64,000 nucleotides of DNA from Colwellia sp. 20A7 (lineage in GTDB: Bacteria > Pseudomonadota > Gammaproteobacteria > Enterobacterales > Alteromonadaceae): assembly GCF_009832865.1 (NCBI RefSeq), contig NZ_CP047130.1, forward strand, positions 4,464,001 to 4,528,000, written 5' to 3'. The position numbers and the translations under genes are program-made. The notes beneath the pieces were generated by a model. It was not told the origin of the DNA and did no database searches. It worked only from the letters and a program-made list of their open reading frames with translations. Positions 36,097 through 46,642 of this stretch are shown piece after piece (the first letter of the stretch is position 1; every line of letters begins with the position of its first letter).

Positions 36097-36708
36097 TTAT
36101 ACTATTTCAATACCAAGATTAGATAAACCTTCTGACAAAACCATCTCTTTCGCTAACTGACATGAGCGTTTGTTTTCTGCAGCTAACTTTAAAAAATCAA
36201 AGAGTTCATCTTGAGTTTCTTTTTCCCATACTGATAAAGGATGTTCGTTTACATCCTCAGTTTTAACGTCGGTTGCACCTTCATCAAGCAGTAGCAGTTC
36301 AACGTAATAACTTACGCTGTTATGTGATAGTCGGCTGATGCTTGTAATGTCTTCATGGTCTTTGTCTTTACCGTTAGACTGAATAAGCTGTAATAGAGAC
36401 ATCATCGCCATACAAACATCAAGTGCTGGAAAAACACCAAAAGAATCGAAGGCTTCTGGATCTGGCGTTTGCTCTTCTAATTTATTCAGCTGCGCATTAA
36501 TATTAATTTTAACTGAGTTGTTTTTATCTAACCATTGCCACACTAAATCAAGTTGATTTCTCAAAATGGCATAATCGCCAAACTGGCTGCTTTCACTAAA
36601 CATTTGATAGTTAGGTAACATGCGTTCTAATAATGCGCTAGCAAAGGCGACTTGTTGCCAATGACTTAATTTTACAAAGGGGATATGTATAGCCAAATTT
36701 TTTCTCAT
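36097..36708 (-). CDS. DUF416 (YjaG-family) protein
   Basis: A 203-residue cytoplasmic helical protein of the YjaG/DUF416 family, of unknown biochemical role. Family features are the start LAIHIPFVKLSHWQQVAFASALLERMLPNYQMF, the QLDLVWQWL helix and the PDPEAFDSFGVFPALDVCMAMMSLLQLI core. It is about the family length. It lies between the SapC gene and the serine hydrolase on the same strand, with a terminator on its upstream side, so it is probably transcribed on its own. Confidence 0.85.
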   Translation of the reverse strand: MRKNLAIHIPFVKLSHWQQVAFASALLERMLPNYQMFSESSQFGDYAILRNQLDLVWQWLDKNNSVKININAQLNKLEEQTPDPEAFDSFGVFPALDVCMAMMSLLQLIQSNGKDKDHEDITSISRLSHNSVSYYVELLLLDEGATDVKTEDVNEHPLSVWEKETQDELFDFLKLAAENKRSCQLAKEMVLSEGLSNLGIEIV

Positions 36709-36783
36709 TTATGATAACAGCGAGACAACCATTATAAATGAGCTGCCCTCTTTAGTGGAGGTGTATTTTTTAGTAATAGAAAC

Positions 36784-36809
36784 AAAAAAGGAGCACAAGC
36801 TCCTTTTTT
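36784..36809 (-). terminator. Intrinsic terminator after the SapC gene
   Basis: AAAAAAGGAGC pairs with GCTCCTTTTTT around an ACAA loop, giving a strong stem with A and T runs on both sides. It ends the SapC transcript about 25 bases after the stop and could act in both directions. Confidence 0.85.
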
Positions 36810-36831
36810 AATATTAACTATTCATGTGAAT

Positions 36832-37596
36832 CTAGCTTGCTGCAGCTGCTTCTTGAACAGGAAGAATTTGAACGTTTGACACTTTAGTTTCAGAAGAAAG
36901 GTTACGTAATTTAACTAAATTGTTAACTTGCGATAAAGAACCTAACATTGAGTAAATAGGTACAAATAAACCACGTTTATGGAAATCTAGTACTTTATCA
37001 TCTGATAAGCCTTTTACTTTTTCTTCATTAATAGTGAATATGCCTACTAATTTCTTTTTCTCGCCTGCTGCTAATGTGATGTTTAGCTCAATTTCTTGAA
37101 GTAAGTCATTTTCTTGTAATTCTTTAATGAAGTTTTCTGTCATTCTTTCATTATCATACAAACGGCCTAATGCTTTTTGTACGTTAACAAGTACTTCAGA
37201 CTCTTTACCATCTTCTTCAAATAATGCTAAATCTTTATCTTCGCCTACAAATTCACTATCAACATCAATACAAGCTGTTAATGTGTTTTCTTTCTCTGGA
37301 TCTAAACCTAGTGAAAAAGGAACCATTGAAATGCTTTGTGGCATTGATAAGGCTGTCCATTTTTCATCTTTTAAAAATAAATTCTCGCCTGCTTCTAAAC
37401 CTAGCATAGCAACACTGCGGAAACGCTCAGAATCTGGGTTTTTAACGAAAACAAGAGGAAAGCTTGCAGATGCTTGTGCATATTCAGCTGCTGCAACAGG
37501 GATAATATTTTGTCCAGCTACGTGTGAGATATTGCGTGTGTTCGAAATTTTTAAGTTTTGATGTTGTTCTTTTCTTACTGGAACGAAATTCGCCAT
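36832..37596 (-). CDS. SapC-family protein
   Basis: A 254-residue member of the SapC family, found in bacteria near surface-layer, TonB receptor or phytanoyl-CoA-like genes and of uncertain function. The family start MANFVPVRKEQHQNLKIS and the core FPLVFVKNPDSERFRSVAMLGLEAGENLFLKDEKW are typical. No signal peptide is seen, so it is likely cytoplasmic. The gene stands alone, with its own promoter in the 244-base gap and a strong terminator. The usual TonB and oxygenase neighbours of other SapC genes are missing here. Confidence 0.85.
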   Translation of the reverse strand: MANFVPVRKEQHQNLKISNTRNISHVAGQNIIPVAAAEYAQASASFPLVFVKNPDSERFRSVAMLGLEAGENLFLKDEKWTALSMPQSISMVPFSLGLDPEKENTLTACIDVDSEFVGEDKDLALFEEDGKESEVLVNVQKALGRLYDNERMTENFIKELQENDLLQEIELNITLAAGEKKKLVGIFTINEEKVKGLSDDKVLDFHKRGLFVPIYSMLGSLSQVNNLVKLRNLSSETKVSNVQILPVQEAAAAS

Positions 37597-37840
37597 GATT
37601 TATTCTCTTGTTTGGTGCTACTATTTATACACTGTTTAAATATAGGGGCACGTTTGTAATAATGTAATTGAATCAGTGAATTTAATTACTGTGTTCTTTT
37701 TTGGTATAAGTAAGTTATGGAGGCACCTGTTTTAGCTTTCAATGCTAAATTTAAAATAATTTACTAAAAATTTAATTTTCTGGTAATTATTTACGAAACT
37801 TATTATAAAATAAGGACTAATTTATGTTCAAGGTAGGGTT

Positions 37841-38161
37841 ATGATGGTTAATAACATAGTTAAAACATTGGCTTCTTTTACTATACTAATATTAGCAACC
37901 TCAGCATTTTCCCAGCCTAAATTTTCACTTATACATCAACGTAATGATCAAAACTTAGCTGAAATACAGATTAAAAACAATACGTTAGAAACTTTAATTT
38001 GTTATGTTGCCATTGATGGCCATAAAATATATTTTCGCTTACCCGCCAACCAACCTTCAACTTGGTATAACGCAACAGATCCACGCTATAATTTTAGTAA
38101 TTTTAGTACCTGGTGTGACTATTTATCTTTGCATCCCAGATATATGCCCAAGAAAAGATAA
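37841..38161 (+). CDS. Small exported protein of unknown function
   Basis: A 106-residue protein with a Sec signal (about 1-25, ATSAFSQ). The mature part is about 80 residues with two cysteines (LICYVAI and TWCDYL) that could pair, and aromatic-rich segments YFRLPANQPSTWYNATDPRYNF. No family is recognised. It is a lone gene between the SapC and LysR genes. The leader AAGGTAGGGTT before the ATG is weak. The size and composition suggest a real but poorly conserved periplasmic protein. Confidence 0.5.
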   Translation: MMVNNIVKTLASFTILILATSAFSQPKFSLIHQRNDQNLAEIQIKNNTLETLICYVAIDGHKIYFRLPANQPSTWYNATDPRYNFSNFSTWCDYLSLHPRYMPKKR

Positions 38162-38194
38162 AAAATATACACGATGACAAACCACACCGCATAA

Positions 38195-39061
38195 TTATGT
38201 TATGTGCTCTGACAAATACTCCACAAGTAATCTGATTTTTGGTGATAAGTGGCGATTGTGAGGATAAAGTGCCCATATACCTTCATCAAGCTCTCTCATA
38301 TTGTCTAACAGTGAAATTAGTTGTCCGTTTTGTAAGTAAGCCTGAACGTAGTAATCAGGTAATTGTACTATTCCCAAGCCTTTAAGAGCTGCATCTACTA
38401 GGCTATATCCACTGTTATAACGTAATCTTCCAGTCACTCGGATATTTTTTTCTTTGCCTGCATCGCTAAAGTGCCAATAATCTAAAGTGCCTAACAAGCA
38501 GCTATGCTTGCTAAGTTCAGATAAAGAATGTGGTACACCATACTGATTTAAGTAAGCAGGTGAAGCACAAAGGTAGTTGGTTCGCTTGCCTAGTTTTTTA
38601 GCCATCATGGTTGAATCAGGTAACTTGCCAAGACGAATAGCCAAATCATACCCTTCTTCCACTAAGTCTATTTTTTGATTACTTAGATTTGCATAAACCT
38701 CTACATCACTATATTTTTTTACAAAATCATTTACCAAAGGCATTATTTTTTGTTCGCCATAGGTTGTTGGCGCTGTGAGTTTAATTTTTCCATGGGGCCT
38801 TGATTGCAAGTTAGAAATAGCGCGTTCTGCTTCATCCAAACCATCAAGAACACTGCGACAGTGCTGATAAAAAACACGCCCTTCTTCTGTTAATGAAACT
38901 TTGCGAGTGGTGCGATAAAACAATTTTGTATCTAAACGAATTTCTAACGCACTCACTTGTCGACTTACTTGCGCTGTAGAAATGGCCAATTTTTTTGACG
39001 CTTTGGTGAAACTCTCTGTTTCTGCAACATGAACAAACTCGCTAATACCTTCCCACTTCAT
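38195..39061 (-). CDS. LysR-family transcriptional regulator
   Basis: A 288-residue LysR regulator with an N-terminal winged helix (EFVHVAETESFTKASKKLAISTAQVSRQVSALEIRLDTKLFYRTTRKVSLTEEG, about 7-60) and an effector domain with GKIKLTAPTTYGEQKIMPLVNDF. It is divergent from frmA across 121 bases, so it may control the formaldehyde operon. That would differ from E. coli, where FrmR, a small CsoR-type sensor, does this. Control of frmA is inferred from position; the effector could be a formaldehyde adduct. Confidence 0.88.
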   Translation of the reverse strand: MKWEGISEFVHVAETESFTKASKKLAISTAQVSRQVSALEIRLDTKLFYRTTRKVSLTEEGRVFYQHCRSVLDGLDEAERAISNLQSRPHGKIKLTAPTTYGEQKIMPLVNDFVKKYSDVEVYANLSNQKIDLVEEGYDLAIRLGKLPDSTMMAKKLGKRTNYLCASPAYLNQYGVPHSLSELSKHSCLLGTLDYWHFSDAGKEKNIRVTGRLRYNSGYSLVDAALKGLGIVQLPDYYVQAYLQNGQLISLLDNMRELDEGIWALYPHNRHLSPKIRLLVEYLSEHIT

Positions 39062-39149
39062 TATTGTTACCTGTGTGTAAAAGTGATTTACAATAGAGGC
39101 ATATTATCATCGCTGAAGAAACAAATATAATAGATGTTACTTTCGCTAG

Positions 39150-40313
<1,164 letters not shown>

Positions 40314-40399
40314 CCCTTTTATTATAGTCCACATTTACTCGCTCTTTTGTTATTTAAAATGAAGTCTAAAATGAAAGAGCAGTACAGTAAGGTTTTAAC

Positions 40400-41239
40400 A
40401 TGACCATTGAAAACTTAAGTGTAAATAAAAGCTTTGGCGGTTGGCATAAGCAATATAGTCACCGGTCTAGCACGTTAAATTGTAACATGCGATTTGCTAT
40501 TTACTTGCCTCCACAGGCATCAAATGGCGAAAAAGTTCCAGTATTATATTGGCTTTCTGGGCTGACATGCTCTGATGAAAACTTTATGCAAAAAGCAGGG
40601 GCGCAACGTATAGCCGCAGAGTTAGGTATTGCCATTGTAGCCCCTGATACTAGCCCTAGAGGTGACAATGTCGCAAATGATACCGGTTATGATTTAGGGC
40701 AAGGTGCTGGTTTTTATGTCAACGCAACGCAAGCACCTTGGAATAGCCATTTTCACATGTATGATTATGTCGTTAATGAATTACCTAAACTGATAGAGTC
40801 TACCTTCCCAGTAACAGATAAACGTGCAATATCGGGGCACTCTATGGGCGGGCATGGCGCATTAACTATCGCGATGTTAAACCCTGAACGTTATCGTTCA
40901 ATGTCGGCGTTTAGCCCTATTTGCAATCCTGTAAACTGTCCTTGGGGACAGAAAGCATTTACCGCTTATTTAGGTAAAAATAAAGCAAATTGGCAGCGAC
41001 ATGACGCAAGTGAATTAATGCGAGTTGCAGAGCACTTTGTTCCCGCTAAAGTAGATCAAGGCGGAGCAGATGACTTTCTTACAGAGCAGCTAAAACCAGA
41101 ATCATTAACACTGGCAGCACAAGTAAGTGGTTACCCTTTAGATCTACAGATGCACGAAGGTTATGACCATAGCTACTATTTTATTGCGAGTTTTATTGAG
41201 GAGCATCTGCGTTTTCACGCAAACTATCTAAAAAAATAA
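40400..41239 (+). CDS. fghA: S-formylglutathione hydrolase
   Basis: A 279-residue esterase that frees formate from S-formylglutathione, the second step after FrmA. The nucleophile serine is in GHSMGGHGAL (about Ser149), the oxyanion and family motif in YWLSGLTCSDENFMQKAGAQRIAAELGIAIVAPDTSPRG, and the catalytic His in EGYDHSYYFIASFIEEH. A putative terminator lies just after it. It pairs with frmA, so this organism oxidises formaldehyde through glutathione. Confidence 0.95.
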   Translation: MTIENLSVNKSFGGWHKQYSHRSSTLNCNMRFAIYLPPQASNGEKVPVLYWLSGLTCSDENFMQKAGAQRIAAELGIAIVAPDTSPRGDNVANDTGYDLGQGAGFYVNATQAPWNSHFHMYDYVVNELPKLIESTFPVTDKRAISGHSMGGHGALTIAMLNPERYRSMSAFSPICNPVNCPWGQKAFTAYLGKNKANWQRHDASELMRVAEHFVPAKVDQGGADDFLTEQLKPESLTLAAQVSGYPLDLQMHEGYDHSYYFIASFIEEHLRFHANYLKK

Positions 41240-41255
41240 CTATCACTATCAACTG

Positions 41256-41288
41256 CGTTGTGGCTTTTAAAAGCCACAACGTTATTTT
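41256..41288. terminator. Bidirectional terminator between fghA and the VOC gene
   Basis: CGTTGTGGCTT (41256-41266) pairs perfectly with AAGCCACAACG (41271-41281) around TTAA, followed by TTATTTT. The symmetrical stem lies between convergent genes. Confidence 0.75.
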
Positions 41289-41319
41289 AGACCAAACGAT
41301 TGACTAACCACGTCAATTA

Positions 41320-41700
41320 TTAACCAAGACGGTGTAAAGCACAGATCTTGTTACCCGATGGATCTTTAAGATAAGCCAAATAAAGTTGAGTTTCTCCTAA
41401 CCCTCTAACGCCTGGTGCATCTTCACAAGCAACACCCCCATTAGCAATACCTGCAGCATGCCATGCATCCGCCTGTTCAGGGGAGCTTGCAGCAAAACCG
41501 ATAGTCGTCCCATTGCCATGGCTAGCATCGCCACCATCAATAGGTTTAGTTAAGGCGAAAATTCCCGTTTCTGTAAAATAGAAACAACGGCCTAATTCGT
41601 CTATAACGCCTGCTTTATGACCCAATTCACCTAAAATAGCATCGTAAAATACTTTTGATGCAGCTATGTCGTTGGCACCTATCATAATATGACTAAACAT
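41320..41700 (-). CDS. VOC-family protein (glyoxalase fold)
   Basis: A 126-residue vicinal oxygen chelate protein with the start MFSHIMIGANDIAASKVFYDAILGELGH and the end LYLAYLKDPSGNKICALHRLG, which carries a typical metal-site strand. No substrate can be assigned. The ATG at 41700 is chosen because GGGGAG lies a few bases upstream; the longer frame from 41745 adds residues that do not fit the family. It is a separate gene, convergent with fghA. Confidence 0.85.
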   Translation of the reverse strand: MFSHIMIGANDIAASKVFYDAILGELGHKAGVIDELGRCFYFTETGIFALTKPIDGGDASHGNGTTIGFAASSPEQADAWHAAGIANGGVACEDAPGVRGLGETQLYLAYLKDPSGNKICALHRLG

Positions 41701-41855
41701 TTTCTCCCCTTTTTTTAAGTTAAATAAAAAAATAAAGAATAGCACTAAAACGAATCAAGCAATCTATTTTTCTCTTTTTAAATAATACAAAAAAAAATGA
41801 ACTAATTCATTTTATCTTAAGTTGATTACCTTAAGAGTATTGCTCTAAAAATAGT

Positions 41856-41874
41856 TATGATATAACATATCATA
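41856..41874. promoter_or_regulatory. Candidate Zur box upstream of the His-rich TonB receptor
   Basis: TATGATATAACATATCATA has perfect eight-base half-sites around a three-base centre. It resembles the RNNATRTTATAWTATAACATNY class of Zur sites only loosely but fits a Fur-family operator. It is 28 bases before the receptor ATG. A zur gene lies downstream in the same region. Confidence 0.6.
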
Positions 41875-41901
41875 TTAGAATTTATACCACTGGAAATTAA
41901 G

Positions 41902-44298
41902 ATGCTCAAAATATCACGAGTAGCTGCCCTAATTGGTTTGCTACTACCTACAAGCTTAATGGCACAATCAATACAAGGCGAAGTAAAAAACAGTAATGGC
42001 GAATCTATCGCTGGTGCAACTGTTCGCGTTGAAGGCACAAATACAGTAACGGTTACCGATAAAAATGGTCATTTCTCTTTGAAAGATCTTACTTCTGGTA
42101 TGAATGAATTTCATATTACCGCGACAGGTTTTGCCCATTTACATCAAGATATTGTTTTATCCGACGATAAAATGAAAACAGTCAGTTTGGTACTAGAACG
42201 CTCACCTATTGAAGTCATTGATATAGTTTCCACCCCTATGCATATGTCGGTAATGGAATCAGCAGCACCCGTTAGTGTACTAAGTGGCGAAACCTTACGT
42301 CGCCAACAAGCTGCAACTTTAGGTGATAGCCTTGAAAAGTTACCTGGTGTGCAAAGTAATTTTCATGGCAATGTGGCGAGTACGCCTATTATCCGTGGCT
42401 TAAGTGGTCCGCGTGTGATGATTGCACAAAATGGTTTAGATGCGAGCGATGTATCAAGAGTAGGGCCAGATCACTCTGTGGCATCGGAAGCGTCTACCTC
42501 TCAACAAATAGAAGTACTTCGTGGTCCTGCTACTTTATTTTATGGTAGTGGTGCCATTGGTGGTGTAGTAAACGTAGTTGATGGACGCGTACCATCAGAC
42601 AGCACGACTAAAGGCGAATGGCTACTTGAAACCAACTCTGTTGATGATCGTAAATTAGCTTCATTTAATGTAACCACGGGCACCGAATCATTTGGCTTTT
42701 ATGCAGATGGTTACTGGCGTGAATCAAATGACTACGAAGTACCTGTAGAAGCCGAGTTAGAAGAAGATGATGGGCATGACCATGATGAAGATGAACATAG
42801 TTCTGGTGATTATACTGTCGACAGCAGCGCTGAAGAGTCGAATGGTTTTACCTTAGGAACAAGTTACTTGTTTGATGAAGGTTATGTTGGTGTTGCTGTT
42901 GAACAATTCAATCGTAAATACGGTGTTCCAGGGCATTCTCACGGCGATGAAAAAGTTTATGCTGACTTAGAGCAAACACGTGTGCAATTGTTGGGTGAAT
43001 ACAATTTTCAAAATAAATTCGTTAAAAAAGTAAAATTAGCGTCTGGTTTTACTGACTATGAGCATGCTGAAATTGAAGGCGGTGCAGTAGGGACATTATT
43101 TGAGAATCAAACTCAAGAAATTAAGTTGGATTTAACTCACAACATTTTATACAACTGGAATGGTGGTATTAGCTTTCATTTTAAAGATAGTGATGTTGCC
43201 GCGCAGGGAGAAGAAGCTTTTACCCCACCATCAAATACCCAAACCTTCGCTGCAGCCTTAATGGAAGAAAGACATTTTGGCGATTTTTTAGTGCAATTGG
43301 GCGCTCGTATTGAGCATGTTAAGTTAACAGCCGATAATGTATTACTGCCAACGCTCGATGCACATGCTCACGATGAAACCGAAGAAGACGCTCATGATCA
43401 TGGCCACGAAGAAGAAGCTAGTGCTACAAGAGTATTCGCTGTTGAGCAAACGTTTACCCCAGTGAGTATATCAGCAGGTTTAGTGTGGGATTTTACCCCA
43501 GGTTATAACTTAGGCTTGTCACTTTCTCGCTCGGAACGCGCACCATCAGCGTCTGAATTAATGTCATTCGGTCCACATATCGGTACTGCTTCATACGAAG
43601 TAGGCGCATTATTTTCAACCAATACTGATAATGGCTTAATTGGGTTATCTAATGAAGTTATTGATCTAGAAACAGCCAACAATATCGACTTAACGTTCAG
43701 AAAAACTCAAGGTGAAGTCGCCTTTGTATTTAATGCTTTCTACAACCAAGTAGACAATTACTATTATCAAAATGATACGGGACTTTATGCGGAAAGTGGT
43801 CATGACCATGGTGAAGATGTGCACGATCATGATGAACATAGCGATGAATTACCTGTTTACATATTTCAAACAGATGATGTAGTACTGCATGGTTTTGAAG
43901 CGCAAGTGGCTTGGCAAGTAAGTAATACTTTCAAAGCGACGGTATTTTCTGATTATGTTCGCGCTAAATTGAAAGACGGCGGTAATTTACCACGTACACC
44001 ACCGCTTCGCTTTGGTAGTCAATTCAGCTATGAAAATGAACAACTTAGCGCACACCTTGATATCACTCGTTATCAAGATCAAAGCGATACAGCTGAATAT
44101 GAAACGTCAACCGATGGCTATACCTTGGTAGATGCTAGTGTGTCTTACGATTTAGGCATATTGAATCATGATGTTGCGCTGTACTTAAAAGCTACAAACT
44201 TAACCGATACAGAAGCACGCGTGCATACGTCATTTATTAAAGATATTGCACCACGTCCAGGTCGCAGCTTTGCACTGGGCATTAGAGGCTACTTCTAA
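41902..44298 (+). CDS. TonB-dependent receptor, His-rich, probably for zinc (ZnuD-like)
   Basis: A 798-residue outer-membrane receptor. It has a signal (1-21), an N-terminal carboxypeptidase-regulatory-like beta domain (about 22-97), the plug (about 105-225, with ETLRRQQAATLGDSLEKLPGVQSN and SGAIGGVVNVVDGR), and a beta-barrel ending in aromatic GIRGYF. Four acidic His-rich loops (GHDHDEDEHSS, HAHDETEEDAHDHGHEE, GHDHGEDVHDHDEHSD, and one near 345) are those expected for zinc capture, as in ZnuD. Together with the downstream AztD-like protein and Zur, and the operator in front, zinc is the likely cargo; cobalt or nickel cannot be excluded. Confidence 0.88.
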   Translation: MLKISRVAALIGLLLPTSLMAQSIQGEVKNSNGESIAGATVRVEGTNTVTVTDKNGHFSLKDLTSGMNEFHITATGFAHLHQDIVLSDDKMKTVSLVLERSPIEVIDIVSTPMHMSVMESAAPVSVLSGETLRRQQAATLGDSLEKLPGVQSNFHGNVASTPIIRGLSGPRVMIAQNGLDASDVSRVGPDHSVASEASTSQQIEVLRGPATLFYGSGAIGGVVNVVDGRVPSDSTTKGEWLLETNSVDDRKLASFNVTTGTESFGFYADGYWRESNDYEVPVEAELEEDDGHDHDEDEHSSGDYTVDSSAEESNGFTLGTSYLFDEGYVGVAVEQFNRKYGVPGHSHGDEKVYADLEQTRVQLLGEYNFQNKFVKKVKLASGFTDYEHAEIEGGAVGTLFENQTQEIKLDLTHNILYNWNGGISFHFKDSDVAAQGEEAFTPPSNTQTFAAALMEERHFGDFLVQLGARIEHVKLTADNVLLPTLDAHAHDETEEDAHDHGHEEEASATRVFAVEQTFTPVSISAGLVWDFTPGYNLGLSLSRSERAPSASELMSFGPHIGTASYEVGALFSTNTDNGLIGLSNEVIDLETANNIDLTFRKTQGEVAFVFNAFYNQVDNYYYQNDTGLYAESGHDHGEDVHDHDEHSDELPVYIFQTDDVVLHGFEAQVAWQVSNTFKATVFSDYVRAKLKDGGNLPRTPPLRFGSQFSYENEQLSAHLDITRYQDQSDTAEYETSTDGYTLVDASVSYDLGILNHDVALYLKATNLTDTEARVHTSFIKDIAPRPGRSFALGIRGYF

Positions 44299-44323
44299 AA
44301 AAAATAATAATACTAATTTGATT

Positions 44324-44355
44324 ATACCAACCGAGCTAATTAACTCGTTTGGTAT
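44324..44355. repeat. Hairpin between the receptor and the AztD-like gene
   Basis: ATACCAACCGAG (44324-44335) pairs with CTCGTTTGGTAT (44344-44355) with one mismatch and an eight-base loop. It has no T tract, so it could be an RNA processing or stability element. ATACCAA ends also occur in the MITE at 29132. Confidence 0.5.
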
Positions 44356-44383
44356 TACATTAACTAATTAAGGAAAATAACTA

Positions 44384-45763
44384 ATGAAAAACTCATTCCA
44401 ACTTAATCTTATTGCGGCTTCTCTGACGGCTTTATTTCTCAGTGGTTGTGGCGATGCAGAAACCAATATTGTTGAAAAAGATTCGATAGAAGTACCTGAT
44501 GATAGCGATGACCATGATCACGACGATGATGGTGATGACCATGATCACGGTGACGAATATACAATTGAATCATTGGGACGACTAGCGGTGTTATCTGCCG
44601 AAAGTAATACCACAACCTTATATGATTTAGACGACGGCGATCTACTTGATACATTTTCATTAATTTATGATGGTAATGCCATAACTGCTTCTGCAGGTTA
44701 CCGCTTTGCCGTAATCGCTAGTAGAAATAACGATTATGTTGGCTTTATTGATAGTGGCTTATGGCGTGAAGATCACGTTGAGCATTTACACGATTACCAA
44801 CAAGCACCGGTAATGAGTGATTATCAATTAAACGGTAGTAGCCCAACACACATCATCAAAAGCGATGATGAAATGATTATATTTAATGACGGTAATGCTG
44901 ATGCAGGTGTATCAGCCTCTGTAAAAGTGTTAAAAGATACTGATATTAGTGGTGAAACAAGTGAACTTCCGCATATTGATTACAGTATCAATATGCACGG
45001 CGTAGCACTGGCTCATGATGAATATTTATTAAGTACTGTTCGTCGTGACGATACTGAGACTACGTCTGCAGGCACATTACCTGATCAGGTAGCTGTTTAT
45101 CATTTACACGGTAATGAATATGAACAAGAACAAATTTTAGATATTACTTGTCCTGACTTACATGCCGCATCACAAAACGATGATTACGTTGTTTTTGGTT
45201 GTACTGATGGAGTTTTAGTTGCTCATGAACATGATGGTGAATTTGAAGCAGTAAAAATTGCAAATATTGAATCAGTAGGTAGCTCTCGTATAGGTAGTAT
45301 CTACGGTCATGAAGAAAGTGATTCATTAATTGGTGTTGCTGCTGATTTGCTATTCGCTATTAATCCTGAAGTCAACACGATGGAAAAACTTGAATGGCAA
45401 CTTGCTGAGGGTGTTAGTGCGGTTTCTTATGCTTTTTCACATGAAGCAGAATACTTTTTAGTGTTAGATAGCGCAGGCTACCTTAACATTCTAAATTCGC
45501 ATTCACATGATGGCGAAGCACATTGGGAGTTGGCAACTAGCATAGATATTTCTGAAGAAGATATTTCTACTATGCCTGAAGGTATGTCATTTAGTATGAC
45601 TGCCGCTCAAAATGGTGATCATGTATACGTGGCCGACCCTATTGCAAAACATATCCTTCAAATAGACTTAGCAACAATGACTATTGAAGACGATATTGAA
45701 ATAGGTTTTTCTGCTAGTGCTATAACTTGGTTAGGTATTGCTGAAGAAGCGCACGATCACTAA
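44384..45763 (+). CDS. His-rich lipoprotein, AztD-like zinc metallochaperone
   Basis: A 459-residue lipoprotein (lipobox LSGC, Cys22) with an Asp/His-rich segment, DDHDHDDDGDDHDHGDE (about 43-59), then repeated beta strands of a propeller (for example HVEHLHDYQQAPVMSDYQL, YLLSTVRRDDTET, HVYVADPIAKHILQIDL) and a terminal HDH. AztD proteins have the same layout and hand zinc to an ABC transporter binding protein. It starts 85 bases behind the zinc receptor, so the two are likely one operon. No znuABC genes lie in this window. Confidence 0.8.
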   Translation: MKNSFQLNLIAASLTALFLSGCGDAETNIVEKDSIEVPDDSDDHDHDDDGDDHDHGDEYTIESLGRLAVLSAESNTTTLYDLDDGDLLDTFSLIYDGNAITASAGYRFAVIASRNNDYVGFIDSGLWREDHVEHLHDYQQAPVMSDYQLNGSSPTHIIKSDDEMIIFNDGNADAGVSASVKVLKDTDISGETSELPHIDYSINMHGVALAHDEYLLSTVRRDDTETTSAGTLPDQVAVYHLHGNEYEQEQILDITCPDLHAASQNDDYVVFGCTDGVLVAHEHDGEFEAVKIANIESVGSSRIGSIYGHEESDSLIGVAADLLFAINPEVNTMEKLEWQLAEGVSAVSYAFSHEAEYFLVLDSAGYLNILNSHSHDGEAHWELATSIDISEEDISTMPEGMSFSMTAAQNGDHVYVADPIAKHILQIDLATMTIEDDIEIGFSASAITWLGIAEEAHDH

Positions 45764-46098
45764 GTATTGTTCACAAAACTTAGTTAAGTAGAGGCTCCAA
45801 CAATGATGGGGTCTCTATATTTTATTTACCTTTCGCCCACATATAATCAATAACAGGCGATAACCTCTCTGCAATTCTCGCTATTTTTATCAGCGTACAT
45901 AGCCAACACGTCAGCTAAAACACAATAAATTTGTCAAAAGTAACCATTCAATTGAAAAAAAATAAAGGTTTCTCCGCCATTACTGTTACAGTGTTTAAAT
46001 TCTCTAATATTAGCTAAACGCAGATCATGATATTATAGAAATATAACAAGGTTCGACAACACTTAACGCGATAAATGAAATTAGTTTGAGATAAAAAA
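45764..46098. other. Non-coding gap before zur
   Basis: The 335-base gap holds a weak terminator (TAGAGGCTCC at 45789-45798 pairing with GGGGTCTCTA at 45808-45817, then TATTTTATTT) after the AztD-like gene. Near 46026-46046 the sequence GATATTATAGAAATATAAC resembles a Fur-family site and could allow zur autoregulation. Confidence 0.5.
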
Positions 46099-46554
46099 AT
46101 GAATAAAGTTGACGAAATTATCGTACATGCAGAGCAGTATTGTAAAAAACACGGCACCCGTTTAACACCGAAAAGAAAACAAGTATTATTCTCTCTTATT
46201 AAATCGGAAAAAGCGCTTTCTGCCTATGATTTAATTGATTTATTTGAGAAAGATTTTGGTGAGAAAATACCGGCTATGTCGGTATACCGCATTTTAGAAT
46301 TTCTTGAAAAAGAACACTTAGTACATAAATTAAGTTTAGCGAATAAATATATCGCCTGTGCACATATCACCTGTGATCACGCCCATGGTGTACCGCAATT
46401 CTTAATTTGTGGTACATGTAATGACGTTAAAGAAATCACGATCAACAAATCGACCATTGATGAACTTAAACAGAATATTGAAAACGCCGGTTTTCAACTC
46501 GTTAGCCCGCAACTAGAAATGAACTGTATTTGTAATAGCTGCTCTGAAAAATAA
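46099..46554 (+). CDS. zur: Fur-family zinc-responsive repressor Zur
   Basis: A 151-residue Fur-family protein. The winged helix (about 15-85) has GTRLTPKRKQVLFSLIKSEKALSAYDLIDLF and AMSVYRILEFLEKEHLVHKL. The C-terminal part has the CxxC pairs ICGTC (about 107) and CICNSC (about 143-148), which hold the structural zinc, and a His-rich CAHITCDHAHGV segment at the regulatory site. The location between zinc-uptake genes and beside a COG0523 gene favours Zur over Fur or PerR. It would repress the neighbouring promoters when zinc is ample. Confidence 0.88.
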   Translation: MNKVDEIIVHAEQYCKKHGTRLTPKRKQVLFSLIKSEKALSAYDLIDLFEKDFGEKIPAMSVYRILEFLEKEHLVHKLSLANKYIACAHITCDHAHGVPQFLICGTCNDVKEITINKSTIDELKQNIENAGFQLVSPQLEMNCICNSCSEK

Positions 46555-46642
46555 CTTAGTTATTGTAAGAGCCATTGCTCCCCTCTGGACTTAGAAATAC
46601 AATAAAAAAACAGTGACTTAACATCAAATAAAAAATAATACG